This document shows positions 1-5,959 of a stretch of 6,343 nt of DNA, one piece after another. The number at the start of each line of letters is the position of its first letter. The stretch's first letter is position 1. The translations under genes were made by a program, and so were the position numbers. The DNA lies in contig NHHT02000013.1 in NCBI GenBank assembly GCA_002170875.2, positions 30,428 through 36,770 on the forward strand. Direction: 5' to 3'. The notes below the pieces were generated by a model. It saw only the letters and a program-made list of their open reading frames with translations, searched no databases and was not told the origin of the DNA. This stretch comes from Pelagibacteraceae bacterium TMED170. GTDB taxonomy: Bacteria; Pseudomonadota; Alphaproteobacteria; Pelagibacterales; Pelagibacteraceae.

Positions 1-366
1 ATGAAAATTCAATAATTTTTTTAAATTTACATTGGATATACCGTCTCCATAAGTCATCATAAAAGTCTCATTTTTTTTAAAATATTTTTTTAGCCTTTTA
101 AGCCTTCCTCCTGTCATAGTATTTTTTCCTGTTTCAACTAAGTTGATTTTCCATTTACTAAAATTATTTTTCTTAAAAAATTTTTTAATTTCATTTCCTT
201 TGTAACCAAGTGCAATATAAAACTCTTTGAAACCGTAACGAGAATAAAGCTCCATTATATGTATTAAAATAGGTTTACCTGATATCTTAATAAGTGGTTT
301 TGGAATAGTTTTAGTATACTCTCCTATCCTAGTTCCAAAACCTCCAGCTAAAATAACTACTTTCAT
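1..366 (-). CDS. rfbF: RfbF-like glucose-1-phosphate cytidylyltransferase, N-terminal part (3' end beyond the window)
   Basis: The frame opens with ATG at 364-366 and stays open for 122 codons to the window edge, so the C-terminal half is missing. The translation begins MKVVILAGGFGTRIGE, the nucleotide-binding loop of sugar-phosphate nucleotidyltransferases. It continues with IPKP (residues 21-24), the RfbF-typical MTGGRLKR (84-91) and TYGDGISNVN (105-114), whose Asp is the expected metal ligand. RfbF makes CDP-glucose from CTP and glucose-1-phosphate for deoxysugar synthesis. Compared with enteric RfbF as I recall it, this copy lacks a stretch of roughly 20-30 residues between the IKKFF region (60-64) and WKINLVETG (72-80), so it is a compact variant and the exact sugar is less certain. 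The start lies 7 bp after the LicD-family stop, so it is the last visible gene of the PEP-mutase operon. Only a weak purine-rich RBS is present. Confidence 0.8.
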   Translation of the reverse strand, partial: MKVVILAGGFGTRIGEYTKTIPKPLIKISGKPILIHIMELYSRYGFKEFYIALGYKGNEIKKFFKKNNFSKWKINLVETGKNTMTGGRLKRLKKYFKKNETFMMTYGDGISNVNLKKLLNFH

Positions 367-373
367 TTTTTAA

Positions 374-1078
374 TTAATCTTCTTTCATAATAGTAGAGGG
401 ACTATCTTTGATCCAGTTATATTTTTTTTGTGCAATAGTCCAGTTTTCACCGTAAATATATTTTAAATATTCTTTAAATTTTTTTGGAATTGTTACTGTC
501 ATATCTTGAAATGTGATTTCGGTTAACTCTTCGACATGTTCTGCTGGATGAGAATAACCCGCGGATTGATAAAATAGATTTTTACTTATTAAAAATAATT
601 TTAATTTTAATAAGAATGGTTGAAATATAATAAATAATTTTATTAATCTTTTAAATTTACCATCATATATATTTGCTACTGATATAGCCTCTATTATTTT
701 ACAGAATACATTTTTAGGAATTTTCCAATCTATAAAAGCTATTTTTTTATTAAATTTAGATATGATTTCATAAAAATTAAAATCGACTTCTCTGCCTCCT
801 TTTTTCACAAAAGTTAATTGATCGTTTTCATTCATAAACTTTTTTTTTATATTAAAGTTATTTGAGAGCATAATTTTGATTATTTTTTCTTTAATAAAAT
901 TATCTTGCCATATTGCTATATCAATATCATGATCCCATGGTATTAGATCTTTGTCACGAATAATTCCAAGTAATGTTCCTTGGCACAACCAGTACTTAAT
1001 ATTATTTTTTTTTAAAATATTAATCGTTTCGTGGAAATTTTTATCTATCTTTTCTTTGCTACTATTCTCAGTATACAT
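374..1078 (-). CDS. LicD-family (fukutin-like) phosphotransferase
   Basis: A 234-residue protein with the LicD/fukutin nucleotidyltransferase-fold signature. GTLLG (residues 34-38) is followed by R41 and PWDHDID (47-53), in which D49, D51 and D53 form the metal-binding acidic cluster. REVDF (96-100) supplies a further Asp, D99, expected to complete the site. The C-terminal YGENW (209-213) matches the family's usual ending. LicD proteins transfer phosphocholine from CDP-choline onto glycans. Next to a PEP-mutase/cytidylyltransferase gene, transfer of a CMP-activated phosphonate to a sugar is a reasonable inference, not shown by the sequence. The first ATG is used because the catalytic motif begins by residue 34 and the next Met is residue 70. 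The start lies inside the end of the methyltransferase gene (34-bp overlap), which suggests translational coupling. No signal peptide or clear membrane span is seen, although residues 146-166 are hydrophobic and Lys-rich. Confidence 0.85.
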   Translation of the reverse strand: MYTENSSKEKIDKNFHETINILKKNNIKYWLCQGTLLGIIRDKDLIPWDHDIDIAIWQDNFIKEKIIKIMLSNNFNIKKKFMNENDQLTFVKKGGREVDFNFYEIISKFNKKIAFIDWKIPKNVFCKIIEAISVANIYDGKFKRLIKLFIIFQPFLLKLKLFLISKNLFYQSAGYSHPAEHVEELTEITFQDMTVTIPKKFKEYLKYIYGENWTIAQKKYNWIKDSPSTIMKED

Positions 1079-1671
1079 GGATTTTCTTTCTTAAATTTAG
1101 CAAAATTATACGATTGCTTAAAATATATTATCTTGAAATTTTTTCTCAATTTATTTTTTAAAACTTGTGGGTCGATAAATCTTCTGTAATGAGAAGAAAT
1201 AAACTCATGTTTTCCAACTTTTTTGCCTACTCCATAATATTCGTCTTTTAAAGTTCTACACTCTATGAATAAAAAATTTATATTACTTTGTTTTTTAATA
1301 GAGGATATTAAACGGTTTTCATCAAGGTAATTAATCGCATGTAAAGTAAATCTTGAATAAATTGAAAATTTTTCATTAATTTTACTTTTAAAAAAGATTC
1401 TACAAAAATTATCTTGCAAAAACTTATTCTTATATCGAATAAAATTTTTTTTATTTCTTTTTATTGCCTCTTTAGATTTATCTATTCCAAAACAATGGAT
1501 TTTATTCTTATTAAAATAAATAGAATCTCTTCCATTGCCGCATCCAATATCGTAAAGAGTGCCTTTATAATTTTTTAAAATTTTTCTACAAAAAATAGCA
1601 AATTTACTGGGTTCAAGGGTTAATTTTTTCTTTTTATAAAAGTTATCCCAATATTTTAGTTTTTTTTTCAT
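1045..1671 (-). CDS. Class I SAM-dependent methyltransferase
   Basis: A 208-residue protein with a Rossmann-type SAM-binding site. Motif I is YDIGCGNGRDS (residues 40-50), and an acidic residue at the end of the second strand, D64 in FGIDKS, would hold the ribose hydroxyls. A later SRFTLHAI (106-113) corresponds to the post-motif region. A conserved-looking HEFISSHYRRF (155-165) follows; I associate it with surface-polysaccharide methyltransferases, and it may shape the acceptor site. The acceptor cannot be read from sequence. A phosphonate oxygen or a sugar hydroxyl/amine are the options suggested by the neighbours. The gene starts 11 bp after the PEP-mutase fusion stops, and an AAGGA only 2 nt before the ATG is one of the few Shine-Dalgarno-like sequences here. 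The coding strand has nine consecutive A directly after the ATG codon. Its 3' end overlaps the LicD-family gene by 34 bp. Confidence 0.85.
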   Translation of the reverse strand: MKKKLKYWDNFYKKKKLTLEPSKFAIFCRKILKNYKGTLYDIGCGNGRDSIYFNKNKIHCFGIDKSKEAIKRNKKNFIRYKNKFLQDNFCRIFFKSKINEKFSIYSRFTLHAINYLDENRLISSIKKQSNINFLFIECRTLKDEYYGVGKKVGKHEFISSHYRRFIDPQVLKNKLRKNFKIIYFKQSYNFAKFKKENPCILRIVAKKR

Positions 1672-1682
1672 TATCCTTAAAT

Positions 1683-2996
1683 TTAATTTACACCAGGTAT
1701 TAAATTTAGAATTTCATTTATACTCAACAATCTCTTATCTGCCTCTTTTGATCTATTATTTTTCAAAATATCAAGTGCTACATTTCTCATTGCAGGATAA
1801 GCCGCTCTTAACATATGATTTGCATAAATAACTATATTAAATCCATTTTTTAAAAGCTCTTTTTCAGTAACATGATTGTAACTAGACGGAACACTTATTA
1901 AGGGTATATTTTTATAGCTTTTTCGAAATAATTTTGAAAACTGAAAAATTTCTTTGGTGTCTTTTGATTTACTATGTATCATAATTCCGTCTGCTCCAGC
2001 TTCAACATATGAGTGCGCTCTATCGATAGCATCTTTAAGCCCCTTACCTAAAATAAAACTTTCAATTCTAGCTATAATCATAAATTCATGACTGCTTTGA
2101 GCTTTTTTTCCTATGGATATTTTTTTTGCAAAACTTTTTTTATCTTCTTGTTTTTGATCTTTAGTATTTTTAAAAAGCGAATTCTTTTTTAAACCAGTTT
2201 TATCTTCTATTATAATTGCTGAAATACCTAATCTTTCTGCAGATTTTATCTTCATTTCAAAATGTTCGATTTTCCCTCCGGTATCTCCGTCGAAAATCAA
2301 AGGCTTAGTGGTTACATCAAAAATTTGATTTACACCCTGAAGTCTTTGAGAAATATCAACTGATTCATTGTCTGGCTTTCCCATCATAGTTGAGTCAGTC
2401 AAAGAGCTTGACCAAAATCCATCAAACCCTATTTTTTTTCCATTCTTTTGCATATAAATATTTTCCCCTATCAAAGCAGATATTGGATTGTGAGCCTCGA
2501 GAAATCTTGAAATATTTTTAGCATCAAGTAATTTTCTTAGTGTTGCTCTTCTAATGTCTGGTGTAATTGTAATTGAATTTTGATGATCTATTAAAGCTGC
2601 AGACGAAATACCTTTTGTATAAGGTAATTCTATGAGTTTTCCGCCATAGCTTTTCAAGGCTTTTATTGAATTTTTTCTTATAATACTCATATGACCTTTT
2701 TTCCAGTCATCTCCGTGTACCATAAAATCTGGTTTTATTTTTTTGATGTTGTGCGAATAATCCCATTGCTTTTGTGCAACTACTTTTTTAACTCCTTTAA
2801 AATTTATTAAAATCTTTTTTCTTTGTTCAAAGCTTAACAGGGGTAAACGCTTGTACTCAGCAATCGCATTATCCGTAATTAATCCAATTATTATATCTCC
2901 GTAAGTTCTTGCCGACTCGATAAGTTTTATATGGCCATGATGTATAGTTCCTGCGGTTAGAGCAATATATACGATTTTATTTTTTTTTGTTTTCAT
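1683..2996 (-). CDS. pepM: Bifunctional cytidylyltransferase / phosphoenolpyruvate mutase (phosphonate biosynthesis)
   Basis: A 437-residue two-domain fusion. The N-terminal domain (about 1-140) is a HIGH-type cytidylyltransferase: TAGTIHHGH (14-22) contains the HxGH motif, VHGDDWKKG (93-101) matches the family, and GISSAAL (129-135) resembles the usual GISST ending. The C-terminal domain (about 150-437) is a PEP mutase of the isocitrate lyase superfamily. GFDGFWSSSL (190-199) is the substrate loop and FDGDTGG (235-241) the Mg site. EDKTGLKKNS (264-273) is an intact EDKx5NS signature that separates true mutases from lyases. R310 and H341 fit known active-site positions. PEP mutase converts PEP to phosphonopyruvate, the entry to almost all C-P compounds; the fused domain probably attaches CMP to a phosphonate made later. 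Length is normal for such fusions. It heads a co-directional set with the methyltransferase, LicD-family and RfbF-like genes. A perfect palindrome ends 4 bp before the ATG, and there is no clear RBS. Confidence 0.93.
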   Translation of the reverse strand: MKTKKNKIVYIALTAGTIHHGHIKLIESARTYGDIIIGLITDNAIAEYKRLPLLSFEQRKKILINFKGVKKVVAQKQWDYSHNIKKIKPDFMVHGDDWKKGHMSIIRKNSIKALKSYGGKLIELPYTKGISSAALIDHQNSITITPDIRRATLRKLLDAKNISRFLEAHNPISALIGENIYMQKNGKKIGFDGFWSSSLTDSTMMGKPDNESVDISQRLQGVNQIFDVTTKPLIFDGDTGGKIEHFEMKIKSAERLGISAIIIEDKTGLKKNSLFKNTKDQKQEDKKSFAKKISIGKKAQSSHEFMIIARIESFILGKGLKDAIDRAHSYVEAGADGIMIHSKSKDTKEIFQFSKLFRKSYKNIPLISVPSSYNHVTEKELLKNGFNIVIYANHMLRAAYPAMRNVALDILKNNRSKEADKRLLSINEILNLIPGVN

Positions 2997-3000
2997 AAAT

Positions 3001-3017
3001 TGTTCAATTTTTGAACA
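3001..3017. promoter_or_regulatory. Candidate operator: perfect inverted repeat upstream of the PEP-mutase gene
   Basis: TGTTCAA (3001-3007), spacer TTT, TTGAACA (3011-3017): perfect 7-bp arms. The identical arms and identical spacer length recur in front of pseB at 5900-5916. The site lies 4 bp upstream of the PEP-mutase ATG and abuts the candidate -10 box, so a bound protein would cover the transcription start and act most simply as a repressor. The binding protein is unknown and none is encoded in the window. A small mRNA hairpin over the initiation region is an alternative reading. Confidence 0.65.
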
Positions 3018-3044
3018 TAATATTGAGAATTATCCATTAGTAAA
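3017..3044 (-). promoter_or_regulatory. Candidate sigma70-type promoter for the PEP-mutase operon
   Basis: Read on the minus strand, TTTACT (3039-3044) is followed after 16 bp by TATTAT (3017-3022), which match the -35 and -10 consensus at 4/6 and 5/6. The predicted start falls near 3010, at the centre of the inverted repeat, leaving a leader of about 14 nt. A/T-rich DNA yields such hexamers by chance. The support is the 72-bp gap in an otherwise tight gene series and the same arrangement at pseB. Confidence 0.45.
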
Positions 3045-3068
3045 GCTTTAATTTCAAAGCATAAATAT

Positions 3069-4865
3069 TTATATTTCATCTTCTAAAAAATTTGTCCATT
3101 CATTTATGCCATTATTACTTATTTTACAGAAATTATCTTTCAACTCATTTATAGTATTTAAAACATTTGGAGAATTCCACCAACTTAGAGGATTTGACCA
3201 TACTTCGTTAATATGTTCTGCTGCTTCTTTTGCATCCTTAAAACAAATTTTATTTTTAAATAATTTTATTTGAAGTTGTTTAGTTTCTTCAGTTTGATCA
3301 AGAAATGGATTATTTTTTGGATCATTTATCAGTACTGTTGGACCAGTTAATATTCCCTCTAAAAAGGCAGTTTGTGGATATGAACATACAATTATTTTAG
3401 ATTTTGAAATATATTTATAAAGCGCAGGACTTTCATTAATATATTTATCTTTGATTTCTTTTTTTAAATCTCTTTGTTCTGAAATCAATGACTCTTTTGT
3501 TGGAAGATACTTTAATTTTTGAAAAATATCTTTTTTTAAAATTGATTTAAATAAAATTATATTTTCTATATTATTTGATGTGCTAAAATTCACTCCTGTC
3601 CCAGCCTTATGGGGATACAAATGATTGGGTTCTTCAACATAACTTAAATAAATAGGATTTTTTCTATTAAAGTTGTAATTTATAAACTTAGAGGCCGGTA
3701 ATTGCACATCGTTATTATTTCTGGGTTTTGTCCAAGTGAACTTCTTATCAACAAATTTATTCTCATATTGTAAGCACGGAGAAAATTTTTGATGGTTGGC
3801 ACCTCCATGATTGCTTACATAAAATTTAGCCTGGTTTTCTATAACATTAGATGCGACCCAATATTTAAATTTTTCATTATGATAGTGATTGTAAGAGGAG
3901 ACAATTAATTTTGGCCTAATTTTAATATTTTTTACACTGTTATTAAGCATATTATAGCCCTCTAGAAAACACTTAGGTATATCAAATTTTATAACTGTGT
4001 CTAAAAATTTAGGAAACATATCCAAATCATCGTAGCTTGCAGCTTCATCGAATTGTAAGGATTCTCTGCTCTTAAAATCATAATTGATATTTTCAAAATG
4101 ATAATTTTCAAAATGATAATTAAATAGCGATCTAAAATGCTGTGGAAATTGACCAAGTTTTAAATTAATTTTATAAAAATTTTTTTTAGTAAAAATTTTA
4201 TCCTCTATAAAAATAAGATTTTTTTTTGCCATTATTAAATTGAAATTATCTAGAAGAGTATAAAAATTAAATTTAATTTTTTGAGAAATAGATAGGTTTA
4301 TTTTTTTTTCTTCTTTAAATTTAAAGTCTTTTTTTAAAAAGTTAATATTTTTACCATTGTTCTTTAAAAATTTTAAAATTTTTTTAAATACTGTATAATT
4401 AAATTCGTTGTTGTCTCTTATTAAATTTAGATAATCAATTGTATAGGAAGGGGATGACTCTTTGTCGTCATTTAATAAACAAAAATCCAAATTTTTATTA
4501 AAATTCAAAGCTTCATTAACTACTTTCCATCTATATAACTGAGAAGGAATATAATAATAAAGCCATGACAATGTTAATATATTCCAATATCTTTCAGGAA
4601 AGTTCTTTTTATGATAAACATTTAAAAAAATACTTAACTTTTTTGCATATATATCTAAAAGTTTTTGCATATAAATATAATCTTTTTCCAGTAAATCGAT
4701 ATTCTTCCAGGGGTTAGATATTAAATATAAATCTTTATTCTTTAAAAAATTTTTTGTTTCTTCTCTTGATGAAAAACACCACTTGCCAGCATAAATTTTT
4801 TTTTTATTTATTTCAAAATTAGCGTCTAAGATTGTGGCTATAAATTGTGAACTGTTACTGTACAT
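3069..4865 (-). CDS. LIC12162-family putative transferase of a surface-glycan locus
   Basis: A 598-residue protein, probably cytoplasmic, with no signal peptide or obvious membrane span. I recognise it by family resemblance to the LIC12162 family (named from Leptospira). Visible matches are GKWC (27-30), RYWNILTLSWL (92-102), HGGANH (353-358), VCSYPQTAFLE (493-503) and SWWNSP (561-566). The C-terminal half (about 320-580) looks like a GT-B-type nucleotide-sugar-binding fold; the middle (about 130-310) is Lys/Asn/Phe-rich and poorly conserved. Members sit in polysaccharide clusters, often beside nonulosonic acid genes, and are called transferases without a settled substrate. Lying 41 bp downstream of pseB, transfer of pseudaminic acid or a related sugar is a reasonable inference only. 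The gene carries a 15-bp in-frame tandem duplication (4091-4120) and a 10-A tract at codons 20-24. A 12-bp palindrome TTTAATATTAAA ends 1 bp before the ATG; no RBS is clear. Confidence 0.7.
   Translation of the reverse strand: MYSNSSQFIATILDANFEINKKKIYAGKWCFSSREETKNFLKNKDLYLISNPWKNIDLLEKDYIYMQKLLDIYAKKLSIFLNVYHKKNFPERYWNILTLSWLYYYIPSQLYRWKVVNEALNFNKNLDFCLLNDDKESSPSYTIDYLNLIRDNNEFNYTVFKKILKFLKNNGKNINFLKKDFKFKEEKKINLSISQKIKFNFYTLLDNFNLIMAKKNLIFIEDKIFTKKNFYKINLKLGQFPQHFRSLFNYHFENYHFENINYDFKSRESLQFDEAASYDDLDMFPKFLDTVIKFDIPKCFLEGYNMLNNSVKNIKIRPKLIVSSYNHYHNEKFKYWVASNVIENQAKFYVSNHGGANHQKFSPCLQYENKFVDKKFTWTKPRNNNDVQLPASKFINYNFNRKNPIYLSYVEEPNHLYPHKAGTGVNFSTSNNIENIILFKSILKKDIFQKLKYLPTKESLISEQRDLKKEIKDKYINESPALYKYISKSKIIVCSYPQTAFLEGILTGPTVLINDPKNNPFLDQTEETKQLQIKLFKNKICFKDAKEAAEHINEVWSNPLSWWNSPNVLNTINELKDNFCKISNNGINEWTNFLEDEI
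4091..4120. repeat. Perfect 15-bp tandem duplication within the LIC12162-family gene
   Basis: Two exact adjacent copies of TTTCAAAATGATAAT (4091-4105 and 4106-4120), with identity extending to about 4089-4121. In the protein this gives a duplicated five-residue block in NYHFENYHFENI (residues 249-260). The unit is a multiple of three, so the frame is kept. It lies in the weakly conserved middle of the protein and probably arose by replication slippage. Confidence 0.9.
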
Positions 4866-4906
4866 TTTTAATATTAAATAATGAGGAAAGTATTTTAATT
4901 ATTTAC

Positions 4907-5890
4907 TTATACTTTTGTCATTTTAATTAATTGTTTTACACTTAAAAAATCAGGATTATCTTTAGAGTTATAGCTAAAATTTACTTTGACTTTTTTGCAA
5001 CTTTTAAATCTTTTTTTTAAATTTGAAACTCTTGATGAGTTACTGTCTGCTAAGATAATATAATATGATCCTACATCATAAGTGTTATAACTATCCGCAG
5101 ATGTAACCATCTCTTCATGAATTTTTTCACCTTTTCTAATTCCTACAATTTTATATTTATTTTTGAGTTTCATGGCTTTGATTAAATCAAGAATATGATA
5201 TGAGGGAATTTTTGGAACAACTAAATCTCCTCCAGATAAATTTTTAATTGACCAATCTACAACTTTTACACCTTCTTCTAAAGTAATGCTAAATCTAGTC
5301 ATTTCATCACTAGTTAAACCGAACACTCCTTTCGTTTTAAATTTTGAAAGAATAGGAAGAACTGAACCTCTGGATCCTAAAACATTCCCATATCTTACAA
5401 TTGAAAATGAACAGTCCTTACCGGAATAATTGTTTGCTGCAATAAAAAGTTTATCACTACAAAGCTTTGTCGCGCCATAAAGATTTATTGGCGCACAGGC
5501 TTTATCTGTTGAAAGAGCTATAACTTTTTTAACTTTATTATTTAAACACGCTTCAATCAAATTTTGAGCTCCTACAACATTTGTTTTGATAAACTCAATA
5601 GGGTTATATTCGGCAACTGGGACCTGCTTTAATGCTGCTGCATGAATAACAATATCAATCTTATTTAATGCTCTAGAAATTCTATCAAGATCTCGCACAT
5701 CACCTATAAAATATCTAATAGATGGATATTCATCTTTACTAAAAGTACGAGCCATTTCTGACTGTTTAAGTTCATCTCGACTAAATATAACGAGTCTTTT
5801 TATTTTTTTATATTTTTTTAATATAAATTTAGTAAAAGCCTTGCCAAAACTACCTGTTCCACCAGTTATTAAAATTGATTTTCCATTCAT
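4907..5890 (-). CDS. pseB: UDP-N-acetylglucosamine 4,6-dehydratase (inverting), pseudaminic acid pathway
   Basis: A 327-residue NAD(P)-dependent extended short-chain dehydrogenase/epimerase-type enzyme, the usual length for PseB. TGGTGSFG (9-16) is the nucleotide-binding glycine loop, FSRDELKQSEM (36-46) is characteristic of the PseB/FlaA1 group, and GDVRD (63-67) follows. The active site is in STDKACAPINLYGATK (127-142). D129, K130 and Y138 have the same spacing as D132, K133 and Y141 of Helicobacter PseB, as I recall it, with the YxxxK lysine at K142. RKGEKIHEEM (252-261) is also typical. It dehydrates and epimerises UDP-GlcNAc to the 4-keto-6-deoxy-AltNAc precursor of pseudaminic acid. pseI lies divergently across a 112-bp gap, which supports this over other dehydratases. 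The ATG is the first residue before the Rossmann fold and no Shine-Dalgarno is visible. A perfect palindrome shared with the PEP-mutase gene lies 8-9 bp upstream. Confidence 0.93.
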   Translation of the reverse strand: MNGKSILITGGTGSFGKAFTKFILKKYKKIKRLVIFSRDELKQSEMARTFSKDEYPSIRYFIGDVRDLDRISRALNKIDIVIHAAALKQVPVAEYNPIEFIKTNVVGAQNLIEACLNNKVKKVIALSTDKACAPINLYGATKLCSDKLFIAANNYSGKDCSFSIVRYGNVLGSRGSVLPILSKFKTKGVFGLTSDEMTRFSITLEEGVKVVDWSIKNLSGGDLVVPKIPSYHILDLIKAMKLKNKYKIVGIRKGEKIHEEMVTSADSYNTYDVGSYYIILADSNSSRVSNLKKRFKSCKKVKVNFSYNSKDNPDFLSVKQLIKMTKV

Positions 5891-5898
5891 AAATGTTT

Positions 5899-5917
5899 AT
5901 GTTCAATATTTGAACAT
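5899..5917. promoter_or_regulatory. Candidate operator: perfect inverted repeat upstream of pseB
   Basis: ATGTTCAATATTTGAACAT is a palindrome with 8-bp arms around a 3-bp centre. Its 7-bp core arms (5900-5906 and 5910-5916) are identical to those before the PEP-mutase gene. It abuts the proposed pseB -10 box and covers the predicted start. A second perfect palindrome, ATGTATACAT (5916-5925), overlaps its edge and contains the -10 hexamer. Repressor binding is the simplest interpretation; the protein is unknown. Confidence 0.65.
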
Positions 5918-5946
5918 GTATACATGAGTTTGATATGATTTGTAAA
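5917..5946 (-). promoter_or_regulatory. Candidate sigma70-type promoter for pseB
   Basis: On the minus strand, TTTACA (5941-5946) is followed after 18 bp by TATACA (5917-5922), matching consensus at 5/6 and 4/6. The predicted start near 5910 lies within the inverted repeat, leaving a leader of about 20 nt. The -35 region TTTACAAAT resembles TTTACTAAT at the PEP-mutase promoter, and both promoters hold the palindrome at nearly the same offset. Confidence 0.45.
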
Positions 5947-5959
5947 GAATTTTGTTATT

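Noticed and set aside
2824..2840. TGTTCAAAGCTTAACAG inside the PEP-mutase gene as another operator copy
   Set aside because: Only the left half-site is intact, the right arm lacks a G and is shifted by one base, and it lies within conserved coding sequence.
1683..2996. Isocitrate lyase or phosphonopyruvate hydrolase instead of PEP mutase
   Set aside because: The EDKx5NS signature is intact and the KKCGH motif of isocitrate lyases is absent; fusion to a cytidylyltransferase is typical of mutases.
3001..3017. LexA (SOS) box interpretation of the shared palindrome
   Set aside because: Alphaproteobacterial LexA sites are GTTC-N7-GTTC direct repeats; here GTTC-N7-GAAC is inverted, and the genes are not DNA-repair genes.
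3041..3060. Palindrome TAAAGCTTTA (3041-3050) and a GCTTT/AAAGC stem (3045-3060) just after the LIC12162-family stop, possibly a terminator
   Set aside because: The stem is only 5 bp with two G/C pairs and no proper U tract follows on the minus strand; too weak to call as a terminator.
4867..4878. TTTAATATTAAA palindrome just before the LIC12162-family ATG as a further operator
   Set aside because: It consists only of A and T and does not match the TGTTCAA half-site; such palindromes are expected often in this base composition.
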